From NCBI GenBank assembly GCA_013399305.1, contig VXAI01000183.1, forward strand, positions 1,220,113 through 1,284,112: a DNA stretch of 64,000 nucleotides, read 5' to 3'. Position numbers and translations under genes: made by a program. The notes beneath the pieces were generated by a model. The model was not told where the DNA came from. It ran no database searches and saw nothing but the letters and a program-made list of their open reading frames with translations. This stretch comes from Rostratula benghalensis. Taxonomy: Eukaryota > Chordata > Aves > Charadriiformes > Rostratulidae. The stretch's first letter is position 1. Each line of letters starts with the position of its first letter. This document shows, one piece after another, positions 36,142 to 49,700 of this stretch.

Positions 36142-38875
36142 AGTTACCAAATTCTCACCAAGGAACCAACAGCAGATTTGAGCGTTAATGCAGGTATGGA
36201 GAAAGCACCCTGACAAGTACAAGTACAGCCAAACCTCCACTTGAACTGTCACAGCCTGTTACACAACTGCTGCACTCCGTGCCAAAGGTGGCCGCATTTC
36301 AGCAACGCAGGGAGTGAGTCATAGTTTGCACAATCGGAAAAAACCAACAACCTCTCAGGATGAAAAGTACTGTACAAGGCATTCGTAGTGTCACCGGTGT
36401 GTTCCAGTATCGGAGCTGGCCCCATGCGTGAAAACCCTCCCCCTTACTGCAAAAACAAAGCCCGACTGTCAAGTGGCTGGGGATACATCCTGTATCTACT
36501 TACACCTGTTATCTTTGTTATTTTTGGCAGCGGCGGTGGAGGAGCCCAGTTAAAGTCTGGATTTCAACCTGTTGGCAAATTCAATCAAACGGGGTTCTCC
36601 AGGCTCAGTGTCGCAGCTGGATGGGTGCAATGGGAAAGAAAAGATGAAAATCTGAGGGGTGAGGCCCCCTTCTAGGAAGCTCCCTCCCAGGATGAGGTGA
36701 AGGATGTAAAGCACGGGTTGAATTCTGCAGAGCACCCACGGTGTTTGTATTCCCCCATTTCTCCCAGTTCTGTTGCTCCCTTGGAGTCATTGCCTTTTGC
36801 CTCTGTTTAAGCAGACAAAGAACAGCTTCAATGAAGAAAAAACACTGAGCTGAAGATCGAGGACTTTGGGTAGATTTTTACAATATGGACTGATATCACA
36901 AAATTCAACTTTTTAAATATCTCTAGCGACACAAGCAAAGAGAAGCCATGAACTGATTATGTCCATTCTGGGCCTGACTAATGTTGACCACGTTATCCCA
37001 GCTCTGGGTGTCACCAAGGCCCTCACCACCTCTATCTCAGCCATTTAGAATCTTCCTGCACAGGAGTCTCTACCCTGAAAAGGTGGTTTTAGTGTAGTTT
37101 TAGGGGGTTTGTTGCATTTCAATAGCCACTGATGGCGATTTGGAAAAAAAAAATAAAAATAAAAATCTATCCATGCTTTTGGCCTCCACAATCTCTTTCA
37201 GTAGCGTATTCCCAAAGTTATCTCCATGCTATTTAAGAACACTTCACATTTCTACACTGCCTATTACTTGTATTATGAAAAATGATGAAAAATGATGTTC
37301 TGCACACCGTTGCCACACTATTCATGAGTTCATAGGCCCCCTCCATAACTCTCCACTCAGTGCTCTCTCTGCAAAGTGGAAAAATTCCAAACCAATTCCA
37401 TCTCTCTTCACAGAGCAGTTGTCTCACAGTTTTGATCACTGTACCTCCTCACTGCACCTTCTCAAGTTACAGTCCAATCTTTGTCAGATCACAGCGCTGT
37501 TTCAAATAAAGCATAGCTTTGCTAGCCACAATTTAAAAAAAAAAAATAAATAAAAAAATCACAGTTAGAGTTAAAAACCAAATCATAACCCCAGTTAAAA
37601 GGTCTCTCATTCATAAATGTAGGGGGATCTGACAGCACAATGTCACTTACATGTGATATGCTGGACCAAAGATCTCACATATAAAAGTTTTAGACCTCGA
37701 GGGCACTGCCATAAATGAAAAATCATCATTAATGTTAAGCAGAAAATAGGTTTTCTAACCTATACAACCATTTCCATTTTCAATTTGCAGCAGTCAGCCT
37801 TGCCATGAAACTCTCCCATTAGCCCCAAGCCAGCACTGGAGCACCACAACCACAAGTTTATGATTGCTTTGTAGCTACCACGTAGATATTGTACTGCATG
37901 ACACAGAGAAAGTAAAAATACTGTTCTGGCTGCCTCATAATTCTCTTCTCTAGTCCTCTCAGAGTACCCAAGTGGAGCAGAAGGGAAACTCTTTCCTCCA
38001 CAGAGGGGCAAGGTATCTAAACAGATATAAAAAGCCAGATTCTCTCTCTCACACACAGAGAATGATGCTGACTGTACCTGTAATGAGAGACAACCAGCAG
38101 TTATACACAGGTAAACTCAGCAGTGTGAGGTTATCACTCTGGGTAGATACAGACTGTGGAGAAATACCAAAGAGAGCACATGGGGCAGTAAATCAGCCAT
38201 TGGGCCTAAGAAGATCTCAGGCAGGCAAAAAAACCCCAGTGAGCTGGAACAGCTGTGCCCCAGGAAACAGCAGAACAAATGGATTTACTGCCTCCTGACT
38301 GCAGCAACACCAATACCTCCACAGAACAGCGGGGCAAATAAGGGAAACTGAAATCTCTAAGTTAATTTATGTGAAGAACAAGTTATAAACCTCCCAAACA
38401 CTATCTCAGCTCAGCCCTCACCCGTTGTGTTTCACCCCGAAAGGCAAATACAGAGGAGTACCCTTAACAGGATAACTCTCCTCTCAGCCACCACAAATTG
38501 GGCGCTGGGTTTCACACAAGCTTATGTTACAGCCTACCAACAGCTCACAGCACAAAAGGATCTGCCTTTCTGCAGTTCTGTTTACACTAAACAAAGCAAA
38601 GCAACTCGGAGCTAGGCCACAAACTCTGAATGAGGTCCTGTTTTTCACGTGGCAAAGAGCACTGCTGTGCAGAGATACCAGGTCTCAAACGTAGCACAGC
38701 TGCTTCGCTGTAACTCAAGCTGGCTCCCCAGAAACACGAGAATCCTCACGCTGCTATTCCACTCTCAGCTCTGGAGAGGACTTTCACCACCATCTGGGAA
38801 GCTCAACTCTGCACCGAGTAGCACACAATGAGTGTACCACCATCGATTCTCTCTTCTTAGGCATTTTCTGTGCTA
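36142..38875. other. 2.7 kb of non-coding DNA
   Basis: No gene or transposon recognised. A-rich simple repeats at about 37140-37165 ((AAAAT)-like) and 37532-37558. Confidence 0.5.
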
Positions 38876-39390
38876 CGAATCACAGACTCTCAGGGATTGG
38901 AAGGGACCTTGAAAGCTCATCCAGTCCAATCCCCCTGCCAGAGCAGGAACACCCAGAGCAGGTCCCACAGGAAGGTGTCCAGGAGGGGTTTGATGTCTCC
39001 AGAGAAGGAGACTCCACCACCTCTCTGGGCAGCCCCTTCCAGTGCTCCCTCACCCTGAAGAAGTTTTTCCCTCATATTTCAGTGGAACCTCCTGTGTTCC
39101 AGCTTGCACCCATTGCCCCTTGTCCTGTCATTGCCTGTCCCTGAGAAGAGCCTGGCTCCATCCTCCTGACACTCACCCTTTCCATATTTATAAACATTCA
39201 GGAGGTCACCCCTCAGTCTCCTCTTCTCCAAGCTCAAGAGACCCAGCTCCCTCAGCCTTTTCTCATAGGGGAGATGCTCCACTCCATCATCTTTGTGGCT
39301 CTGCCCTGGACTCTCTCAAGCAATTCCCTGTCCCTCTGGAACTGAGGGGCCCAGAACTGGACACAGTATTCCAGATGGGGTCTCACCAGG
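38876..39390 (-). mobile_element. CR1 LINE 3' end, B type
   Basis: Minus-strand copy of about 515 bp: ACGAATCACAGACTCTCAGG tail, GCTCATCCAGTCCAATCCCC, GATGTCTCCAGAGAAGGAG, CCTCTCTGGGCAGCCCC, CTCAGTCTCCTCTTCTCC and GGGGCCCAGAACTGGACACAG, ending after GGGGTCTCACCAGG. The minus strand keeps ORF2 residues ([20 protein letters not shown]) in a mostly open frame. Confidence 0.95.
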
Positions 39391-39410
39391 TAATAGATAG
39401 GATGGTTCTT

Positions 39411-39545
39411 TATAGAATCATAGAATGGGTTTGGGTTGGAAGGAACCTTAACGATCATCCAGTGCACCCAGGGACACCCCCCACCACACCAGGTTGCTCC
39501 AAGCCCCCTCCAACCTGGCCTTGAACCCCTCCAGGCATGGGGCAG
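39411..39545 (-). mobile_element. CR1 tail fragment, A type, tandem to the previous copy
   Basis: TATAGAATCATAGAATGGG, GGTTGGAAGGAACCTTAACG and ACCACACCAGGTTGCTCC, then TTGAACCCCTCCAGGCATGG, after which similarity stops. Same orientation as the copy ending about 20 bp to its left, so on the minus strand this fragment lies immediately upstream of a B-type copy. Confidence 0.93.
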
Positions 39546-41431
39546 ATTCCTGGAATCTGAAGGTGGGAGGTGCTGATGCAGAACATTTCCACCAGCACGA
39601 TTAACTGAATGTGGCCAGGGTACATCCCATAACACTCTGGGCACACTCAGTGTGGGACTGTGCAAGGAGCAGAATGGGGCTCTTAACTTTGACCAATTTT
39701 ACAAACCCATAGCCTGTACTGAGATACAGTTTGGATTCAGCTGAGTAGGATAAAAGTTCACTGCCCCAGGATGGAGGCATCTACATTGCCATCTTTACTC
39801 TCCCAAAAGGAGGTTCTCATCCTCTCCAATCTCTCACATGACACAGGCAAATGTTCTCTCATCCACCTGTATCGAGGAGGTTCCATCTACCACATGGTGA
39901 GTAGACTGACTGACAGTAGTTTCATGTAACCTCAGCCATTTTGACAGAACTGCACTAAAAAAACTACAGAAATAGAGGGATGAAGAAGTGTGGAATTACC
40001 TTTTAGGTACCTCTGGCCATGGTGGTACATTTGTGCTGCGTTTACAAAATAAAAGAAAATTACACAGAGCTCAATTTACAACTTCTCCACCTGAATTCAC
40101 GACTGTATGGCATTTTTCAGTGTGCTGGAGGATAGGTATTTCATTCCAGGCATCACCTTGTTACCCTAAACTTTTGGTGAAGAAACCAGATTAGGTTTTA
40201 ATTAATTCTTCCAGACTATTTGACAGAGGCCTGGCCTACAGAATAATTATTACACTGAGACTTGTTGGTATGCAGTGACAATATTTATACCATTTTATTC
40301 CTGTAGGAGGAAAGAAAGCAACAGATTAAATTTAGTTTTTTTAAAAAGAACATATTCAAGCCCTAGAAAGTGGAGAACAAGGTTAAAAAAAAAAAAAGAA
40401 CAAAAGAGGTCAGTATCAAAAGCTGTAATGATCTAAAGCTGCTTACTACAGAAATACACCATGCAGTGTCTTGTCTGTTTCAAAAACCTGTAATTAACTA
40501 CACAATTTCCAGTTGTTAATGACACTGCATCCCCACATGTAACTCAGGGATCAAACTGACTCTCTTTTTGCTAAGTTAAAACATCTTGTCATTCCAAAGA
40601 AGGGTTTTTTTCAGGAAAAAGTACTGAGAAAAGCTTTCATAGTTGGAAAAAATATAAAAAAGGTATTTTTAAACCCGGGCACAAAAGACCCTGAAATAAA
40701 CAGTTCAAATTAATAAACTGAACTAAATTTTGAAAGTGCACATAGGGATTCATTCCAGATGGGCACATATATTACAGGAAATTAAGATTTATAATAATGA
40801 AACTGATATGACAGGCATTCCTTCTGAAAAAATAATTTAGAGAAAAAAAATAATTAAAGTAGAGAGTAAGTTTACTAACACATGAGCATTCTGTAGCAAA
40901 TAAAAAGAAAATTGCATCTCCCATGAATTTGTTCCCAGAATTGTTTATTAACAACAAACAAAGAAACTCAAGTTAGAAAGGAATGCTGCCTTCTCTGCCA
41001 CCATCTGCAGCAGGAAACCATCCACCAAAAAAAATATTCCCCTGAAAAATATCTAACTAGTATTGGATATCATTCTTAGAACATTCCAAATCCTGCTGAA
41101 CACCATCAAACGCTCTCGTTTTCATTAGCAGGATTAGTAATGCTCCACAAATCCTTCCACTGGCCCGTGACAAGTCAAACCCATAGCAGACCTAAAGCCT
41201 TCAAGAGCCATCACCATCCCATGAAAGGGCTGATGGCCTGTGGGAAAGAAAAGGCAAAAAAACCTGGTAACACAAATGGTGATGGCCCTTCTCAAAAAGG
41301 AGGCAGAAGCTGAGTTGAGGTGGATATTACGATTGCCTTGCATCTACAATCCCAGGCAGAAACACAGCACGCCATAGATTTCTCCACTGTTAAAGATGAT
41401 TTCTCTTCAGAGATGTAGCTACACAGTAGAG
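39546..41431. other. 1.9 kb of non-coding DNA
   Basis: No gene or transposon recognised. AT-rich, with A-runs near 40,386-40,398. Confidence 0.5.
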
Positions 41432-41544
41432 TAGAATCATAGGATGGTTAGAGATGGAACCTTAAAGATGACTGAGTTCCAACCCCCCCACCATGGGCAG
41501 GGACACCTCCCTCCAGGCCAGGTTGCTCAAAGCCCCCTCCAACC
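41432..41544 (-). mobile_element. CR1 tail fragment, A type
   Basis: TAGAATCATAGGATGGTTAG, GTTCCAACCCCCCCACC, ATGGGCAGGGACACCTCCC and AGGTTGCTCAAAGCCCCC. Only the last ~110 bp remain. It is the left arm of an inverted pair with the copy at 41.8 kb, about 225 bp away. Confidence 0.93.
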
Positions 41545-41769
41545 ATAAAATGATTTTTAAAAGTTTACTCATTTGCAGTGGTAATTGGGAAGAGGGATTC
41601 AAATGAATCAGCTTAAATAAATTTCAAATTCTTCTCCAGCCCAGACAATTAAAAAAAAAAAGTTTTAATGCACATAGAAGATTGTCAGCATTAAGATATG
41701 GCAAAAAAGTTCAAACTGAGTCAACACTGTGTATTCCAGAACTGAACTTTTCTTCCACCAGTGCAAATC

Positions 41770-42082
41770 ACATGAAGTTCAACCAAGCCAAGTGCAGGGT
41801 CCTGCACCTGGGACATGGCCATCCCAAGCACAAATACAGGCTGGGCAGAGAATGCCTGGAGAGATTTAGATGAGATACCAGAAAGAAATCCTTTCCTGTG
41901 AGGGTGGTGAGAGCCTGGCCCAGGTTGCCCAGAGAAGCTGTGGCTGCCCCATCCCTGGAGGGGTTCAAGGCCAGGTTGGAGGGGGCTTGGAGCAACCTGG
42001 GCTGCTGGGAGGTGTCCCTGCCCAGGGCAGGTTGGAACTCCATTATCTTTAAGGTCCCTTCCAACTCTAGTCATTCCATGAT
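41770..42082 (+). mobile_element. CR1 LINE with large internal deletion, A type
   Basis: The 5' 95 bp are ORF2-derived (ACATGAAGTTCAACCAAGCC, AGGGTCCTGCACCTGGGAC, reading KFNQAKCRVLHLG). The sequence then jumps directly into the 3' end (TAGATGAGATACCAGAAAGA, GGTGGTGAGAGCCTGGCCC, AGGTGTCCCTGCCCAGGGC) and ends TAGTCATTCCATGATC. Compared with the 5.9-kb copy, several hundred bases between the two blocks are missing. Confidence 0.94.
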
Positions 42083-45000
42083 CAGTCCATTTTATGCAGA
42101 AAACACAATTGAAAATAAGTCAAATATAAGAAATGATCCACCATATATCTTTTATTTGGTCTGTAAAGAGTGCTTTTGAATACTTAACTGAATGTTCATA
42201 ATAAGGCTCCATGTAATTAGACTTCTGAATTTCAAGTTGATTTTTCAATATTTATGTGAATCACGTGACATTCTCTTTTCTATCAGGTGCTATCAGAAAT
42301 GGCTTAGAAAGATTAGCAACACAGCAGGGCTTCTCTTTGCTGTGCCTTTTGAATTCAGGTGAGGCTGAATCCTTCTATGTTATCAAAGCACTCCCAGTTT
42401 TCCTTGGAATCTAAGCAACCTAAAAACAAGCTGAAAGAATTTCTACAAGAAATGTGTATAGAAAACTTGTTTCAAAACAAACTTCATGGCAGAACAAATA
42501 ATCTCTTCGGCAGGAGATGATGGATGTGAAAAAAGGATGATCTGCCATTAGAAAAGCTGTTTTGTAACAAACTATTTCTCTTTTTCAAATATGCAAAAAT
42601 ATCTCTTTCTCTTATTTAAAAGAAGCAGGGACTAAAAATAGTCTGTTCTGCCAATCATAACCTATTTTTAGACTAAATTCTGTTTACTTGCTGTACATGC
42701 TGTCATTGGCTAAGTGTCTTACCAAGATGCATACTAAAAAAAAAAATAGCATGATAACAATAGATTAGTTACTGTTCAGTAGATGCACTGCAGTTTTGCC
42801 TCAAATTACAGCTGACTTTTAACAAGATCCAGTTGTACTACTGGGATTAGTATGGGAAAGACTGTGGGAACTCTCAGATCCAAGAGCCTTCCAAAATGAC
42901 GGAAGAAGAAGAAAAAGCAGAGTTCCGTGTCACCGTGTACCAGAACAGGTTGGGTGCAGAAAAGGAAGTACTTTGCATTTCTAAAGGATGCATTTCCCTC
43001 TATAACATTTTAATTCAATGGGTGACAGAGATGACTTCATCTGGGGCACCATCCTCTTAATATCACGAGCTCTCTTCTCATTTCTTGGGGTGAGGTTTAC
43101 TGCTACCCCTTTCCCAGTCAGTGATAAGTCCCTTCCTACATAACACCACAGAAGCAGACACAGAAAAGAGGAGCAGCCTTTATAAGAGTGTTTGAGATGA
43201 AATGAGTAGAATTAGCACAAAATAGTCCAAAATAGAAAAGCAGTAGACCACAGGATGAGACTTGTTTCATTATCTATAAGTAGCACGATGTGTAGGAGCA
43301 TATAAAGTGTGGCTACATTTCAAATATAAAAATATTACCATGAGGCTTCTCCCTCCCACTCTATTATACTCTCCAAGAGAAAAGAGTGTAGGTAGACAAT
43401 GAAATTCTTAGTTCACTGCCAAGAATTCCAGTGCAAACAAATTATCAAGAGAATCAGATAAGAATAATGATGTGATATTGATAGAGAAAGCAGAAGCTCG
43501 GTATAAATTGAAGTTTAAAATCAACTGTAGGAGTGACAGAAGGAAAAAGGTAAAAAGGCAGCCAGAGAAAAAAATCTGTATTTTGATAGAGAAAAGGCCA
43601 CATACATCCTGTTAATGGCATGAAGAAACACATCTCACATTGGAGGCAGTCTCCTCCTCGTAGAAGAAGAGCATCAGCAGCACAAGACACTGCTTATGTA
43701 AAAAAATGCAGTGTGTTCAGCAGCAAAAAGGTCCTAATTGTGCCCAAGTTAATCACTTGGAAAATAACCTGCTCTAGACTGTACTAAACAATGAAGAGTA
43801 AATAGGTTTATCCTACTGTTTCAAACTAAGTTTGAGATTTTTAGCTCAGTCCATTTTGTCTAACCTTTGGGAATATTACCATACTCTCCTGAATCACTAC
43901 ACAGAAGTAAAAGCATTCTCATCCTGCCTGATTTTCCTTTCCAAGGTTGTCTCTTGTGAAGAGCAGAATTCTCCTTCACAGGCTTTCTTGGAAGAGTCTC
44001 AGTGATCGTTTCAACTGACCTAGTTTTCCTCCTCCTAGCTACTCATGCTCTGTGGTATCTTATTCTGATGTATCTGCTACAATTCCACAGGGAATTCCCA
44101 GAAAGACACATCCCCAACTCAAGGACACGGATTTACTTAGTCTGCTGGAAACATATTAACCAAGCAATGTTGTTCATTCCAACAAAGATAGAGATTTTTT
44201 TTAAAAAAAGTCTATGGAAATCTGCAAAATTATAAATTATGATAAGATGATTTTGTTTGGTTGCAAGTCAAATTTAATCAATGTAATGAATTGGCAGCAG
44301 TATCGTGTGTAATCACAGAATCAGCATTAAATGAAAATTGTACCAGAAGACCCCAGAAGACCCATGAATGGTTGTTGAAAGGTGGAGTAACTTTAAGAAA
44401 ATGTAAAAATTAAGGGAGAATAAGATGCTTTACCAACAAATGGGAATGCATAAAAACTTATCCAACAGAAATACTGTCTCAAAAGGCAAAAGAGCTCCCA
44501 GGCAGCCAGGGCTGCAGCCATTCCCAAGGCAATAAAACCCTGATTCAGCTGATTATTGACCTGAGAACTGCCCATACAGATGCTCAGTTTTAAGAAGGAA
44601 CAAATCACACCTCATCAAGAACATCTGCATTGAACTTGCTCCAACTAAAAGTCAAGATGGCCCAAGATGGAAAGTCAAAGACTAAAAAAAAAATAGCACC
44701 CAAGCTCCTGAAGATATGAACAGAACTGATTTTATGTTTTTTTTCCACACAAAAGAAAATTTTGCCTATAGAAATTATGTGCTTCCCAGCTCTACCAGTG
44801 GTTTATTATATAGAGAAAAGTAAAATTGCACATAAGTCCTCAGATATAGTTACAATGGCTTTCAGTGAGCCAGTTCATAGAAAGAACATACTGAAACACT
44901 CATTATTTATATAAAATATTGGTCATTATTGGATAAAGAGAATGTCTTGGAGCTGCATGAGTCGGATGTCAAGTCCTGTTTGGGTGCAATAGGTTCACTC

Positions 45001-46702
45001 TCCATGTACCACCAGCCAGGGGACATACATGGAAGTTGATGGAATTTCATTTGCCTCTCTTGGCCCATGCTTGGGTCTGGTTCTATCTGAATTGTTCAGC
45101 AACTGCATTTACCCATGCAATGTAATTAAACCTAACTGAGGGAGAGTCAAATGGCCATGGAAAGTAAAGATTCTGTTACCCATTTCTTAAAAACAAAAAT
45201 TATTTCAAAAAAAAAAAAGATGACAAAAAGGTGAGGATGACCCGTGTCAGCAGCCAGTGACATCAATAGTCTGACATTTATATCTTGGAACTCACAGAAA
45301 CTAACAGTACGAAGAGCTAGAGCTGTACAATAAAGTTACATGTGTTTGAAGACTGAAGTGATTTGGTATTTAAAGTATCATTACACTTTAAAAACTTTTA
45401 AAAAAAAAAAGGAACTTAAAGTTCTATACCCATCCACTACTTAAACACAGACATTATTACACAATTAGTACTACAAGTAGCACAGTAGAAGACACTGCCT
45501 CTGTATTTTTTGACACCAAAACCCAGAAATGTCCATGGGCCATTCAAGGATGTTTAGGCAAAATTTTTTTAAGCATTGTGTTTATTACATCATTTGTCTT
45601 GAAGGAGCTATACTTTTTCTGATTCTTTAAGCTCCTTATAACTCCCTCATCTCATTTGCACAGCTGGAGATCTTTAAACCCACTCTCTTCATAGTTAAAA
45701 ACAACATAACAAGATTAGGCCAAGAGCCAACAAAATCAACTGTGTGCCAACCAGTCTTCTGATTCCTAATTAGAACATCATTTGTATTAACCTCCATTTT
45801 TCTAGCATAAGGACAATACTATTATTTCTATGATTTCATCAGCAAAGTAATTATCTGTTCCAGGAATATATTGCAAGATAGAGACAATAAGATGTAATTC
45901 TAATAGGGCAGCTTGTAGAAAGTTATTAATAGGCAATTATTGCAGAACTCTAAGTATTAATCTAAAAATGTTTAATAGAAATGCAGTAAGGAGATAGCCA
46001 TTCATAGGCAAGAAGAATTTCATAAATAAGAGGGCATGCAAGAGTGTTTATGTTCTAATCTACTGAAAAAAAAAATCTTTCTAGGTATGCAAGCAGGCCC
46101 TTCGCCTTCTAATCACCTTTTCTAATTGGCTGTACCATCTATATCATAACTTAACCTAAAGACAAAGTAGCTTCTTCAGTCAGCCTTGAAAGAGATTTTC
46201 TTTTCAGTCTTGGACTTAAAAATGCTCTTTATTCCATTGTTAGTACAAACCAGATTACCTAGTTTACACGTGCTTACTATAGGTGGGTGTTAATAAAATA
46301 CACAATCATGGCTATTCTGTATATAAATATGTTTAATCTCCTATTATTTATGTACAAATGAGAGTTTAATTATCTCTCATTAATTAAACCCAAAAAATCA
46401 TTATAAACACAGACACATCAATTGGGAATGCCGTCCAGAAATGGATTTAAGAGCTCATTAGATAGATGTTGCACATAAATCCTCTAAACCCCAAAAATCT
46501 AGTTAGCCACCGACTAAACACATTCAATGCTTAAAAATGCTTTCCTTTCATTAGATCAAATATGCAACCTCTGTCCCAAACGCTGGTAACGCTGCTGTCT
46601 CCTGTCACTTTGCCTGTCATTCCATGAAATGTTCTTTTTCTGATATTTCAGGATCAATCCAGGTGTCAGATGCCTGCTCTCACCTCTGTCTCCCTTTCAC
46701 AA
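42083..46702. other. 4.6 kb of non-coding DNA, CR1-free
   Basis: No transposon recognised. Homopolymers near 42,737-42,747 and 45,211-45,221. A 54-codon ORF at 42896-43060 (plus) starts with an acidic/charged stretch and is discussed in findings; it is not called as a gene. Confidence 0.45.
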
Positions 46703-46735
46703 GGTCTCCAGAGGCTCCTTCCAACCCCCACCATT
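46703..46735 (+). mobile_element. Possible orphan CR1 tail (33 bp)
   Basis: GGTCTCCAGAGGCTCCTTCC followed by AACCCCCACCATTCT resembles the last bases of a B-type CR1 (GATCTCCAGAGGTCCCTTCC). Very short, and could be chance. Confidence 0.4.
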
Positions 46736-49700
46736 CTCATTGCCTCACACCCTACACGCACCTCTCCAAATTCCTCCTACAATTTCTCTTTTGTGGTTTT
46801 TGGGGTTAATCTAAGTGGTATTGAGACTGCTTACCCCAGGCATTTGTGACTAATTTGGCTTGGAACAGACCAGTGTGGCATTGGGTTAAATTTTAGGGTG
46901 ATCCATAACACCGAGACATTATGTCTTGTTAGTACAAGGTAAAATTTTGTAGAAGGATATTTGCTGTGTGATCTCTTCAAAATCCAACAAAGCCCCCTAG
47001 AATACCAGCCAGAACATTGTCATATAGAAGACTAAATTTCCAAGCCAAAACACAGATTTTAATGCAAAAATTGCAATACCTTAATGGACTTAGAAGCAAA
47101 TCCTGTGAGTTAAATGACATACTATTATCACTCCAGTACATGCTATTATCACACTATCACATACTATTTAAGAGAGCTTGAAAAGCATATACTGAAACAC
47201 CACCTAAAAATACACTTACAGCCATAATTTACCTGATTACACCAGGTGAAATTAAAACAACGTTCTCATTTTAAACAGAAAAATTACCTAAATATGTGTA
47301 TTATCAATGGATACAAACACTCACTTAAAATTGTGGCACTCTTTGTGCCAAATAAACCTACCCAAACAAAAGCTGGGGATGTATGGAACACCCCTGTTTA
47401 TCATACCACACCTACCACCAGTGGAATCATATATTAACATGAATCTCAAAGTGTGAAAACACTTATGGTGCATGTTCTAACAGTTGTTTTTCAATAAAGT
47501 TGCTATTTTTGCATCTATATCGAGACAGGCAAAAAAAAATGAAATTATAAAAATCCTTTTAGATCCACTCTTGCAGCAAATGAGCTGAGCTTCTAACAAG
47601 ATGGGTCAAAATTCTCACGAGATTAATTGTGCCTCAAATTATGGGTGTGCAGAGGGAATCATATTTCCAGGTGGCAATGATCAACACTGCCTGAAAAAAC
47701 CACCTGAAGTTCTTCATAGGACATCACAAGCTGAGAATCAGAAGTATTTATCATGAGGATTTATGAGAATTTACCTACAGCAGACTATTTTGAGCAAGGA
47801 AAGACACCTCCCTTTAAACAGCCCGGAAAACATCTTTGAGTGTTCTAAAAACTCATTTCTCTACCATATAATTTATTACATCAACTCATTTATACAACAA
47901 TAATCATGCTATGCAATCGTTTAGACGAAAGTATAACATAAGACCTGACAAACTAAACTACAAAAATCTTAATGCCTGATCTGCCAATAAAACTGTAACA
48001 TATTTAATGATTTTGATCTAGGATAGTGAAAAAACAGTCTTCATTTATTTTCAAGGTAAACACTTCATAGAATAAACATAGAACATCAGAGGTAAAGAGA
48101 GCAAAACAATGACATTTTACTTTAAAAAAAAAAAGCAACAAATAGAAATTGGGAATTAGCAAAGTAAGATGGTAATATAGTTGCTTTATTCTAACAACAT
48201 GAAGCTATGATTCCCAGATAATGTTACAGGATCACCTCTTTATGTTTAAGGACCTGTAGGGGTTCTAGTACCTTGTATTCAACATTAAAATCCTAGACTT
48301 TAAAAAGGGAATTTGTCATCTTTGGAAATGGGTACCATGAGACGAGGGGTCCTGTAAAAAATATTCCAAAACAGGTACTGAAATCATTCTCTCCTACAAC
48401 TGATGCTCTTAAATTTCAGTGAGAAATAAGAAGTCAGGGTTTGTGACCGAATCAGAACAACTTCACTACTTCCACAGGCCTCAGCAATCTTGCTGCCTGT
48501 TGCCAAAGGCTTCTCTCTTACATTTACACCCAGCTTGAGAAGTCAAGAAGCAACAACCACCTCTGATACACCTCAATCTCTCAGAGACTAGACTGGGAAA
48601 TAACCTAGCAGAAAATTCACTGTGTCTCTATTTTTCTCCTGCATTTTGCAGAAGAGTTTATTTCCACGGGAACGCTCCCCAGGAGTTAGGAGAGAAAAGG
48701 TATCAGAAAGACAGGATGGGGAAGGAAAGAAGGTTAGGGAAAAGAAACATTAGGAAAACAAAGAGGGCAAGTTGTGGGCTTATAAAACCAAGAGAAGAGG
48801 CTGCATGGAGAAAAGTGGGGGACAGGATGTCCCAGCAGACAAACCAACCCTGTTCTGCAGATCACTGTGGAGAACCCTCCTCCATTCCCTCAGCCAAGTG
48901 GGAACTTGTTGCTGAAGGCTTCATCAATCTCAGCTGCAACAAAACCTCCTCCCACTATTTTTAAAGCCTCTCAAGCCTTTATAATGCTTTGGTTGGTGTT
49001 TTACAAGTCACCAGGCTCAATTTCATTTAAGAATTTAATTTCTATTTTTGAATAGTCTTAAAGACAACCATACGAGTGGAACTTCCACTCCATTCTCCCC
49101 AAAAGAATCTTGCCTCTGCAGTTCTTTTAACTGTGAGCAGGGCAATCTTGCATTTTAATGCATTCAGAGCGAGGTAAAGCTCCTTCCACAAGAAAATATG
49201 ATTGATTGTTACAATGACAGTAATTGCATTTCAGTAAAAGTAACCATTATGGTAATTTTCCTCTGGAAAGAGACATTTAACTAACTTAAGTAACTTGTTA
49301 CTTTTCAACACATTAACTTTGGCAAATTTAACATTACAAACCTACAGAGTTCACAGACACAACAACGTGCATCACTTAGGGAGTGTGCACGCTTTTTTCA
49401 TGCTATATATCAAGTAGTGTTTCCAAATAGTATATGGTAAAAAAAAAAAGTGCATACATAACACAGCAGTAATTAAACTGTTAAGAGCAGATACAGAACA
49501 TCTATTGCCAAGTCTCCTGTTTAAAAATTCTGACTTCAAAGTAGCAAACGTCAGATCATTATGAGATATTAATTCCTAAGCATCTACAAAGATGAAATGC
49601 CAACTCTGAGAAGAAAACATGATAAAAGATCCTGGTAAAGCCAAGCAGATCAACAGTAACTCATGACACGCCACTGAGAGAGGTGGGCGAGTGAGTGACA

